DNA of 64,000 bases, taken from Streptomyces sp. HSG2 (lineage in GTDB: Bacteria; Actinomycetota; Actinomycetes; Streptomycetales; Streptomycetaceae). Made by a program: the position numbers and the translations under genes. The stretch is taken from the NCBI RefSeq assembly GCF_016598575.1, contig NZ_CP066801.1, positions 4,940,501-5,004,500 of the forward strand, in the 5' to 3' direction. Shown piece after piece: positions 43,552-50,827 of the stretch (the stretch's first letter is position 1; the number at the start of each line of letters is the position of its first letter). The notes beneath the pieces were generated by a model. That model ran no database searches. It was not told the origin of the DNA and was given only the letters and a program-made list of their open reading frames with translations.

Positions 43552-44379
43552 TCAGCACGGTTGTCGCCACACCCCGAGCTCCAGCTTCTTCCTCATCGAA
43601 GACAGGCCGAGTTCGCGGGCCACCGGGCAGAACGCCCTCCGCGGCTCCGCGTACTCCACGTGGAACACGGCCTTGCCCGCGTCGATGAACGGGGTGAGCC
43701 GCTCGCACTCGTCGTATTGCGCGCACTCCTCGTTGACCGCGAAGTCGAAGTCCCCGACGAGTTGGGGGATCTGCCCCAGGTCGTTCTTGAGTCCGACCGC
43801 CATGCCGCGGTCGTGGGCGAGATCCGCGATCATCCGGTTGTAGCGGAGCTGGTCGCTCTCGTCGAGAGGGAAGCCGGTGTCGTGGGCGTAGCCGTCCATC
43901 AGGTCCGGCTCCACCGCGTCGAACCCCTTGCCCTGGCACATGTCGAGGCGACGTTCCATGATCGGCCGCAGCTCGGAGAGCCGGCGGATGTCCAGCCATC
44001 GCTCACCGGGCCAGCCGTTGACCCCTCCCAGCACACTCTCGGGGAAGTCGTCCGCGTCGGGCCGGAACTCCTCCCAGGCGCCCAGGTTGAGATAGCAGAT
44101 GACCTTGCGGCCGTCGCGCTGCAGACCCGCCACGTCGGCCGCCGAGTTCTCGAAGCCGTCGATGTCGTAGACGGGCACGTCCACCGACGGGTCGACCCGG
44201 CCGTCCAACTGCCACTGCCAGGCCAGCCCCGGTTCGGGACGCCACCAGCCGTCCCCGGTCCGGTCCGGACCCGGCGACGGCGAGCCGTCGTCGGGGTCCG
44301 ACCCGCCCCCGGAACAGCCGGCGACCAGGAGTGACAGCAGGACCAGCGGTACCGCGAACCGTCGCAGCAGCGTTCTCAT
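43552..44379 (-). CDS. GH114 endo-alpha-1,4-polygalactosaminidase, lipoprotein (Ega3-like)
   Basis: The 275-residue precursor has a lipoprotein signal with lipobox LVAGC (Cys22), so it is anchored outside the membrane. The GH114 TIM-barrel follows: VDVPVYDIDGFENSAADVAG, KVICYLNLGAWEEFRPDAD, the catalytic strand GFDAVEPDLMDGY (about 152-164), VGLKNDLGQIPQLVGDFDFA and VNEECAQYDEC (E217/E218). Family members, including fungal Ega3, cut alpha-1,4-linked galactosamine chains. It is the last gene of an exopolysaccharide operon and overlaps the spherulin-4 gene by four bases. It probably trims or releases the nascent polymer, much as the hydrolase part of PelA does in Pel systems. Confidence 0.92.
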   Translation of the reverse strand: MRTLLRRFAVPLVLLSLLVAGCSGGGSDPDDGSPSPGPDRTGDGWWRPEPGLAWQWQLDGRVDPSVDVPVYDIDGFENSAADVAGLQRDGRKVICYLNLGAWEEFRPDADDFPESVLGGVNGWPGERWLDIRRLSELRPIMERRLDMCQGKGFDAVEPDLMDGYAHDTGFPLDESDQLRYNRMIADLAHDRGMAVGLKNDLGQIPQLVGDFDFAVNEECAQYDECERLTPFIDAGKAVFHVEYAEPRRAFCPVARELGLSSMRKKLELGVWRQPC

Positions 44380-45038
44380 CGCTCGGCTCCCGTCAGCGCG
44401 GGCGTCAGGTCGGACCAGGGATTGGGCGGTTCACCGCACACCGGACCGCAGACGGCCGCCCCGCGCTCTCCCGCGGTGCGCACGGCGAGGGGCACCAGCG
44501 CCTCCGGTACCCCGTACACCAGGTGGCAGAACCGCCCGGGAGGGTGGTGGCGGGTCCAATCCGGTCGGCTGAACGCCGCCACGTACGTCGACCACGGTCC
44601 CTCGAAGGTGACGAGCAGATCGGCGAATCGGGCATAGGCGCGGGCCGGGTGGACACCCGGGTTCAGGACCACCGGCGACACACCGGAGCGGCGCAGGGAC
44701 CCGACGATGGCCCGGTACCGGCGCACGGCGTCCCTCGTGGCGCTCACCCGATCGAGGAAGCAGCCGTGTACCCCGTACCACTCCCGGTGCCGACGGACGT
44801 CCTCGGCGATCTCCGACGACGGACGGGAGCCGTAGGCGGTGTCGACGTAGCCCAGCAGCCGCGCCCCGGCGGTGCCGAGGGCCTCGCCTGCCGCCGTGAA
44901 GGCCGGGTCCGGCGCGGTTCCCGGGCCGTCGGCCGGGTTGACCACCACCCCGTAGGCGCGGTCGGCCGCCTCCGTGAGGCGCCGCCAGGCCTCCGGGTCC
45001 TCGGCGGGATGGACGTACAGCGGGACGAGGAAGCTCAC
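44376..45038 (-). CDS. Spherulin-4/GH135 family protein (Sph3-like), no signal peptide
   Basis: The 220-residue protein begins directly with the first barrel strand MSFLVPLYVHP, followed by AYGVVVNPADGPG, RLLGYVDTAYGSRPSSEIAE, GCFLDRVSA and DLLVTFEGPWSTYV. This is the layout of spherulin-4/GH135 hydrolases. Fungal Sph3 is an endo-alpha-1,4-N-acetylgalactosaminidase needed to make galactosaminogalactan. As I recall, Sph3 uses a D-E pair at the position of D96-R97 and a later Glu equal to E146; here the second residue of the pair is Arg, so activity is uncertain. No export signal is visible although both neighbouring hydrolytic enzymes are exported. It overlaps genes on both sides by four bases. 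Confidence 0.85.
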   Translation of the reverse strand: MSFLVPLYVHPAEDPEAWRRLTEAADRAYGVVVNPADGPGTAPDPAFTAAGEALGTAGARLLGYVDTAYGSRPSSEIAEDVRRHREWYGVHGCFLDRVSATRDAVRRYRAIVGSLRRSGVSPVVLNPGVHPARAYARFADLLVTFEGPWSTYVAAFSRPDWTRHHPPGRFCHLVYGVPEALVPLAVRTAGERGAAVCGPVCGEPPNPWSDLTPALTGAER

Positions 45039-45964
45039 GAGGGAAGCTCACCCGCGCCGTCGTGCGCGGGCGCCGCGGCGGCGTCCTCCCACAGCGCGGC
45101 CAGCGACTCGGCCAACGACCGGTCCGGTCGCCACCCCAGCGCCTCGCGGGCCGCCGAGACGTCGGAACACTGCCAGGAGACCTGCCCGGACCGGGCGGAC
45201 CCGCCGTTCGCCCGCTCACGGACCTCGCCCCGGAACCCGGCCACCTCGACGAGGGTGCCGACCAGATGCCGGACCGGGACGGCGTGCCCTCCCGACACGT
45301 TCAGCACCCGCGGCAGGGGACCCGCCGCCGTGGCGGCGAGTTCCGCGGCGGCGGCCACGTCGCGCACGTCCACGAAGTCCCGGTAGGCGGAGAGGTCGCC
45401 GAGGCGGAGCACCGGGTCGGGGCCGGTGCCCGCCTGCCGGAGCATGCGGGCCACCCGGCCGGGCAGCCCCGAGGCGGGCGCGCCGGGGCCGACCGGGTTA
45501 CCCACCCGCAGGACCACGGCGTCGAGACCCGAGGTCGTGACCCCGACCGTGCCGGCCAGCTTCGTCGCGCCGTAGGGGGCGGCCGGGCAGGTCGGCGCGG
45601 ACTCCGTCACCCGGGAGCCGGTCTCGCCCGGTCCGTACTCGGCCGCCGACCCCAGGTGGACCAGCCGGGCGGCCGGGCGGGCCATCCGCAGCGCGGAGCA
45701 GAGCACGGCCGGCCCCCGGGCGTTGACCTCCGCGAGGGTTACGGGCGAGCCCCCGGTGGCCCCCGCGCAGTTGACCACGGCGTCCGGTGCCGCCGCGGCC
45801 AGGTCCTCGGCCAGCCGAGCCGGATCCGCGGTGGCCAGGTCGACGGTGAGGTCGGCGGCGGGGGACCGTCCGCCGCCGAGCACCACGGTGTCCGGACGGG
45901 CTCGCAGTCGGGTGGTGACGTGCGAGCCGATGTACCCGGCGTGGCCGAGAACGAGGATGCGCAT
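45035..45964 (-). CDS. NAD-dependent epimerase/dehydratase-family sugar nucleotide reductase
   Basis: The 309-residue extended SDR has GHAGYIG at residues 7-13 and the catalytic Y-G-A-T-K (PYGATKLAG) near 130. The short sequence between and the overall length resemble dTDP-4-keto-rhamnose reductase (RmlD) or GDP-6-deoxy-4-keto-mannose reductase (Rmd) more than a UDP-hexose 4-epimerase, but epimerase activity is not excluded. With the LegB-like dehydratase and the nucleotidyltransferase it could complete a nucleotide-6-deoxysugar for the polymer. ATG 45964 lies six bases after the nucleotidyltransferase stop. Confidence 0.75.
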   Translation of the reverse strand: MRILVLGHAGYIGSHVTTRLRARPDTVVLGGGRSPAADLTVDLATADPARLAEDLAAAAPDAVVNCAGATGGSPVTLAEVNARGPAVLCSALRMARPAARLVHLGSAAEYGPGETGSRVTESAPTCPAAPYGATKLAGTVGVTTSGLDAVVLRVGNPVGPGAPASGLPGRVARMLRQAGTGPDPVLRLGDLSAYRDFVDVRDVAAAAELAATAAGPLPRVLNVSGGHAVPVRHLVGTLVEVAGFRGEVRERANGGSARSGQVSWQCSDVSAAREALGWRPDRSLAESLAALWEDAAAAPAHDGAGELPS

Positions 45965-45970
45965 GTGCGG

Positions 45971-46684
45971 TCAGGCTCCCTTGAGCAGAAGCGACTTGCG
46001 GCTGGTGAACTCGGCGTTGGCCCGGTCGTAGTCGTCGGGGCGCCCGATGTCGAGCCAGTAGCCGTCGAACTCGTATGCGTGGGGCGGGTTCCGGGAGGAC
46101 AACAGGTCGAGCACCAGCTCGTCGAAGCCCAACGGCAGGCCCGCGGTGTAGGCGTCGAGGGTGGCGCGCGAGACGCCGTACACGCCCATGGACACGCGAT
46201 AGTCCATGCTCGGCTTTTCCTTGAATCCGACGACGCGGCCGTCGTCCGTGGACAGGACGCCGAAGTCGATGTGCACCTTCCGGGCGTAGGTGGCCACCGT
46301 CAGCGGGGCCTCGGTCTCCCGGTGACGCCGCAGGACGTCGGCGTAGTCGAGGTCGGTGAGGACGTCGCCGTTCATCACCAGGAAGTGTTCCGGCAGTCGG
46401 TCGCGCATGGTCAACAGCGGGCCCATCGTGCCCAGCGGACTCTCCTCGGTGGAGTAGTCGACGCGCAACCCCCATTGGGAGCCGTCGCCGACGTACGCGC
46501 GGATGATCTCGCCGAGATGACCGATGGCGAGGGTGCAACTGGTGAAGCCCGCCCTGGCGAGCTGGCGCAGTACGATCTCCAGGATGGCGTGCTGGTCGCC
46601 GATCGGCACCAGCGGCTTGGGCAGCGCGGTCGTGTAGGGCCGCAGCCGGACGCCCTTGCCGCCGGCCAGGATCACTGCGTGCAT
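45971..46684 (-). CDS. Sugar-1-phosphate nucleotidyltransferase
   Basis: The 237-residue protein opens with MHAVILAGGKGVRLRPYTTA, the nucleotide-binding G-G-x-G-x-R-L-x-P-x-T of this superfamily. KPLVPIGDQHAILEIVLRQL and LVMNGDVLTDLDYADVLRRH (metal Asp in N-G-D) follow, then GFKEKPS and DGYWLDIGRPDDY. It is the short type (no left-handed helix domain), like the enzymes making GDP- or CDP-activated amino sugars or heptoses. It activates a sugar 1-phosphate for the pathway, probably the substrate of the dehydratase encoded 58 bases upstream. Confidence 0.88.
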   Translation of the reverse strand: MHAVILAGGKGVRLRPYTTALPKPLVPIGDQHAILEIVLRQLARAGFTSCTLAIGHLGEIIRAYVGDGSQWGLRVDYSTEESPLGTMGPLLTMRDRLPEHFLVMNGDVLTDLDYADVLRRHRETEAPLTVATYARKVHIDFGVLSTDDGRVVGFKEKPSMDYRVSMGVYGVSRATLDAYTAGLPLGFDELVLDLLSSRNPPHAYEFDGYWLDIGRPDDYDRANAEFTSRKSLLLKGA

Positions 46685-46742
46685 GAACTGCTCCTCGTGT
46701 CCTCGGGTCCCGCTCGTCCCCGGGTGGACGTGCGGGTCGGGC

Positions 46743-47744
46743 TCAGATGTTGTAGATACCGGTCTTGTATCGGGCCAGATGGGCGGGGTCGCGGAAGAAT
46801 TCGACAGTGCGTTCCAGGCCCCGCTCCAGGTCGTGGGCCGGGGACCATCCGGTCGCCTCGGACAGTCGTCGGGCGTCCGCGACCAACCGCATCACCTCGG
46901 ACTTGGCCGGCCGGATCCGCTCCTGGTCCTCGCGAACGTCGAGGTCGGCGCCCATCACCTTGCCGATGAGGGTGACCAGGTCCCCGACGGAGATCTCCCC
47001 GCCGGTGCCCGCGTTGAAGGTCCGTCCGACCACCCGCTCGGCGGGCGCGGTGCCGGCCGCGAGAAACGCCCGCGCGGTGTCGGCGACGTAGGTGAAGTCC
47101 CGCGTGGGACGCAGATCGCCCAGGGTGATGGCGCGCTCGCCCGCGGCGACCTGCCCGATCACCGTGGGGATCACCGCTCGCATCGACTGACGGGGCCCGT
47201 AGGTGTTGAACGGGCGGAGCACCACCACCGGGGTGTCGAAGCTGGCGTGGTAGCTGTCGGCGAGCCGATCCCCCGCGGCCTTCGACGCGGCGTACGGCGA
47301 CTGGGTGTTGATGGGGTGGTCCTCGGTGATCGGCACGGTCTGCGCCGTGCCGTAGGTCTCGCTGGTCGAGGTGTGCACCATCCGGGGGGTGCCCGCGGCG
47401 CGCACCGCCTCCAGCACGTTGAGCGTGCCGGTGACGTTGGTGTCCACGTAGCTGTGCGGGGCTCGGTAGGAGTACGGGATGGCGATGAGGGCGGCGAGGT
47501 GGTAGACGCAGTCGGCGGACTCGACCAGGTGCCGGACGGATCCCGGGTCCCGGACGTCCCCCAGGACGATCTCGACCTGGTCGAGGACGTCGGGGGAGAG
47601 CGTCTCCAGCCAGCCGTAGGAGGAGAAGGAGTTGTACTGTGCCATGGCCCTCACCCGGTGCCCGGAGGCGACGAGCGCCTCGGTGAGGTGCGATCCGATG
47701 AAGCCCTCGGCACCTGTCACGGCGGCGAGTGGTGCGGTGGTCAC
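46743..47744 (-). CDS. LegB-like nucleotide-sugar 4,6-dehydratase (extended SDR)
   Basis: The 333-residue SDR has GAEGFIGSH at 11-19, the distinctive YNSFSSYGWLETL, YHLAALIAIPYSYRAPHSYV, HTSTSETYGTAQTVPITEDH, the catalytic PYAASK near 150 and FNTYGPRQSMRAVIPT. These segments are nearly those of LegB/GDP-mannose-4,6-dehydratase-like enzymes that make 4-keto-6-deoxy sugars from UDP- or GDP-HexNAc. The open frame extends to 47888, but GTG 47744 has GGAAGGAA six bases upstream. It precedes the nucleotidyltransferase and reductase genes, so the three form a plausible activated-deoxysugar module. Confidence 0.85.
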   Translation of the reverse strand: MTTAPLAAVTGAEGFIGSHLTEALVASGHRVRAMAQYNSFSSYGWLETLSPDVLDQVEIVLGDVRDPGSVRHLVESADCVYHLAALIAIPYSYRAPHSYVDTNVTGTLNVLEAVRAAGTPRMVHTSTSETYGTAQTVPITEDHPINTQSPYAASKAAGDRLADSYHASFDTPVVVLRPFNTYGPRQSMRAVIPTVIGQVAAGERAITLGDLRPTRDFTYVADTARAFLAAGTAPAERVVGRTFNAGTGGEISVGDLVTLIGKVMGADLDVREDQERIRPAKSEVMRLVADARRLSEATGWSPAHDLERGLERTVEFFRDPAHLARYKTGIYNI

Positions 47745-47900
47745 ACGGGTTCCTTCCGGTAGATCGCGCGTCGATCGGCGCGGGGGTGGGTGGTGTGCGG
47801 ACGGTGGTGGACTGAGTCCGCCGAGTGGTCCGCGAGAGGTGACGTCGGTGGCGTGTCGGTGCCCGAGGGGTCGGGGTGTCGAGCCCACGGCGACCGCATG

Positions 47901-49268
47901 TCAGGCGTGCGCGGCCGGGCGGCCGAGGAGTCGGACCGCGCAGACCACCAGGCAGACCCCAGCGACGGCGCAGGTCAGGGGGAGTACGGCGGGGTCGGCG
48001 GGCGCATCGGACAGGAGGAAGAGGCCGGCCGTTCCGGCCGCGGCGAGGCAGAGCAGCGCGGGAGGCCAGGCCACTCCGAACGCCTGGAGCAGCAAGGACG
48101 TCCACAACACGGCCGCCAGCGACAGGAGGGTCTTCGGCGCCGCGCCGGTCAGTACGGCCGCCGGCACCAGCGGTGCCAGGTACACGAGGAGACACCCGGT
48201 CAGCACGAGTGTCGATCGGAGTCGGAACCCGGCCGGTGTGCGGGTGGCCCGCAGCGCCGCGACGGACAACCCGCGGTAGCGGTACAGCAGCCACTCGGCC
48301 GGGCCCATGCTCAGGGTCAGGACGATCACCGACCAGAAGTGGCCGCGGCCGGCGAGCAGCACCAGACATCCGGCGGCCAGGCCGAACAACCCGTAGGGCA
48401 GGGAGGCCAGGTGGCGGGGACGGACGGCGTCGGCGCCGTCGTCGTCGCGCAGGGCACCGCGCAGAATCCGGCCCGCCGCGACCACGGCGCCGACGAGGGA
48501 GAGCGCGGGCAGGGCCACGCTCGGCAGAGGGCCGGGTTCCCACCAGGGCAGGGCCGCCGCCCCCGCGGCCACCGGCACCAACATGGCCAGGAGCAAACGC
48601 TCGTGCCCCAGCACGAGCAGCACCATGGCCGCCGCCAGATAGGCCGACTGTCCCGCCACGGCCCCCACCACCGGTCCCCAGCCGCTCACGACCGCCCCGG
48701 CGCCGGTGGCCAACGCCGCCCCCGACGGGGCGCCCACCAGCAGGGTGCGGGCCGCCGCCGACCGGCCGCCCGCCAGGGCCAGGTACGCCCGGTGGGCGAG
48801 GGCCTGACCCCATGCCCAGGACACGATTCCCGCCACCATCAGCGCGGGTACCCCGCCCGCCGGCAGCATCCGTCCGGCGAGCAGGTACGCCGCCCCCGGC
48901 AGCGCGAAGAGGGCACCTCGAAGAGCACAGCGCAGCACGTCGGGGCGCCACGGGTCGGGGACCGACGGCGGTTCGGGGTAGGCGCGGGGAACTCTCTCGT
49001 AGAGGGCGGTGGCCAGCGAGAACAGGTCGCGGTGCCCGTACTCCTCACGTACGGCGTCTCCGCTCAGACCCTCGGATTCCAGCAGTGCGGCCACTTCGTA
49101 GGGGTGGACGGCCGGCGCCACCCGGTCGGCGAGTTCGGCCGCCAGGCGGTCGACGGCCGCGAGCCGGTGGTCCACGGTCGAAGCAGGAGTGGGCCGCGGC
49201 CGGTCGGCGAGCCGCAGGGACAGCGTGTCCTCGCGGCCCGGCGGCTCCATCGACAGGGGACCGCTCAC
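47901..49268 (-). CDS. Polytopic membrane protein of the exopolysaccharide cluster (PelG-position, function unknown)
   Basis: The 455-residue protein has an N-terminal cytoplasmic domain of about 110 residues containing HPYEVAALLESEGLSGDAVR and a D-L-F-x-L-A helix, then about 11-12 membrane segments (residues 113-450). I find no exporter or polymerase family I can name. Its start GTG 49268 overlaps the stop of the PelF-like glycosyltransferase as GTGA, so the two are translationally coupled. In Pel loci the gene next to pelF is pelG, a 12-TM flippase-like exporter, and this protein is a fitting functional counterpart without clear sequence kinship. SMGPAEWLLYRYRG in a cytoplasmic loop is a conserved-looking stretch. 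Confidence 0.7.
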   Translation of the reverse strand: MSGPLSMEPPGREDTLSLRLADRPRPTPASTVDHRLAAVDRLAAELADRVAPAVHPYEVAALLESEGLSGDAVREEYGHRDLFSLATALYERVPRAYPEPPSVPDPWRPDVLRCALRGALFALPGAAYLLAGRMLPAGGVPALMVAGIVSWAWGQALAHRAYLALAGGRSAAARTLLVGAPSGAALATGAGAVVSGWGPVVGAVAGQSAYLAAAMVLLVLGHERLLLAMLVPVAAGAAALPWWEPGPLPSVALPALSLVGAVVAAGRILRGALRDDDGADAVRPRHLASLPYGLFGLAAGCLVLLAGRGHFWSVIVLTLSMGPAEWLLYRYRGLSVAALRATRTPAGFRLRSTLVLTGCLLVYLAPLVPAAVLTGAAPKTLLSLAAVLWTSLLLQAFGVAWPPALLCLAAAGTAGLFLLSDAPADPAVLPLTCAVAGVCLVVCAVRLLGRPAAHA

Positions 49269-50782
49269 CCGGCCGTACCTCTCAACGGGACGGCGTCGGC
49301 ATAGGCGACGTCCGCACGGTCCGTGCCGGTGACGTCGCAGACCCCGACGGCGAGTTCCAGGTAGATCGACCGGAAGGTGTCTATGGTCTGACGCAGGGTG
49401 AACTGTTCGATCACCCTCAGTCGTGCCGCCTCGCCCATCGCCCGCCTGCGCTCGGCGTCGCGGAGCAGGTCGACGGCGGCGTCGGCCATCGCCGCCGGGT
49501 CGCGCGGCGGAACGACCAGCCCCGTGTCGCCGACCGCCTCGCGGACGCCCCCCACGTCCGTGGAGACGGTGGCCCGGCCGCACGACATCGCCTCGATGAG
49601 CGTGAACGGGAAGCCCTCGCTGATGCTGGAGAGCATCACCACGTTCCCCGCGGCGTAGGCGTCCTTGATGTCGTCGACCCGTCCCTCGAAGGAGACGGCC
49701 TCGCCGTGGCCGAGTTCGGCGGCCAACGCCCGACACCGCTCACGGTAGGCCTCCCCGCCGCGTGGAGTACCGCCGAACAACCGCAGTCGAGCGGCGGGTA
49801 TCCGTTCGCGGACCAGCGCGAAGGCCCTCACCAGGGTCTCCAGGTCCTTGATCGGGTCGATCCTCCCCGCCCAGCTGAGCACCGGGTCCGCCGGTTCCGG
49901 GCCGGCGGGCGGGAACGCGGCGGGGTCCACGCCGTTGTAGACGGTGCGGATGGCCTCCGGCCGGGCGCCGCCGCGCTCCTCCCAGAGCCGGTTGTAGCGG
50001 TTGCCCGGTGTGACCAGGGCGGCCTTCCGATAGGTCTCCTCCATCAGCAGCCGGAAGAACCCGAGGACGACCGCCTTCACGGGCCACCGGTACGGCGCGG
50101 TGCGGTAGCCGAGATAGCGTTCCCGCAGATACACGCCGTGCTCCGTCAGCAGCAGCGGCACCCCGTGCTGTTCGCGGCCGACCAGACCCGGCAGCACCGC
50201 GAGCCCGCCGCTCACCGCGTGCGCCACCCCGCGCTCCGGGCACGGCGCGGCCAGCGGACGCAACGAGTGCTCCAGCAGCGAGATCGCCGTCACCGCGTCG
50301 TGCACGGTCGGACGGGCCTCGCGGACGGCGAGACCGGGGCGGTTCCACACGGCGCTGAGGATCGAAACGGCCCGGTCGCCGCGCAGGAACACCCCGAGGG
50401 CGCCGTCGCCGGCGTACGCGGCCAGGCTGTACAGGGCGGGCCCGAAGCCGTCCTCGGCCTCGGGGTCCACCAGAGCGGTGAGGAACCGCTCGTAGGCGTC
50501 GGCCAGCCGCCGGCCGGCGCGCCCACCGGGCGTGGACCCGGTGGGCGGCGCCCCCCACATCGGTACGGACACGACGCGCGATACGTGGTCGGGCACGTCC
50601 CAGACGAACCGTTCGCGTCCGGTGCCCGTCACGGCGACGACCCCGAAGTCGAGGTCCGGCATGCCGGTGACCAACTGGTCGCACCAGACGCTGACGCCGC
50701 CGTGACTGTGGGGGTAGGTGCCTTCGGTGAGCAGGGTGACGTGCGCCGCGCCGGTTCGGCGCGCGCCGTACTCAAGGTGCAT
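49265..50782 (-). CDS. PelF-like GT4 glycosyltransferase
   Basis: The 505-residue GT-B enzyme has the length and opening of PelF: HVTLLTEGTYPHSHGGVSVW (compare the L-L-x-E-G-T-(W/Y)-P-x-x-x-G-G-V-S-x-W of PelF). The acceptor domain is followed by YNGVDPAAFPPAG, LSWAGRIDPIKDLETLVRAF and the E-x7-E motif in SISEGFPFTLIEAMSCGR (about 384-401), typical of GT4. PelF is the cytosolic UDP-GalNAc/GlcNAc polymerising transferase of Pel biosynthesis. ATG 50782 follows GTGGAGC. It starts 45 bases after the deacetylase stop and is coupled to the membrane-protein gene downstream. Confidence 0.88.
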   Translation of the reverse strand: MHLEYGARRTGAAHVTLLTEGTYPHSHGGVSVWCDQLVTGMPDLDFGVVAVTGTGRERFVWDVPDHVSRVVSVPMWGAPPTGSTPGGRAGRRLADAYERFLTALVDPEAEDGFGPALYSLAAYAGDGALGVFLRGDRAVSILSAVWNRPGLAVREARPTVHDAVTAISLLEHSLRPLAAPCPERGVAHAVSGGLAVLPGLVGREQHGVPLLLTEHGVYLRERYLGYRTAPYRWPVKAVVLGFFRLLMEETYRKAALVTPGNRYNRLWEERGGARPEAIRTVYNGVDPAAFPPAGPEPADPVLSWAGRIDPIKDLETLVRAFALVRERIPAARLRLFGGTPRGGEAYRERCRALAAELGHGEAVSFEGRVDDIKDAYAAGNVVMLSSISEGFPFTLIEAMSCGRATVSTDVGGVREAVGDTGLVVPPRDPAAMADAAVDLLRDAERRRAMGEAARLRVIEQFTLRQTIDTFRSIYLELAVGVCDVTGTDRADVAYADAVPLRGTAG

Positions 50783-50827
50783 GGAGGTGCTCCACGGTGA
50801 GATGCGGGCGGTCCGATACGGCCTGAC

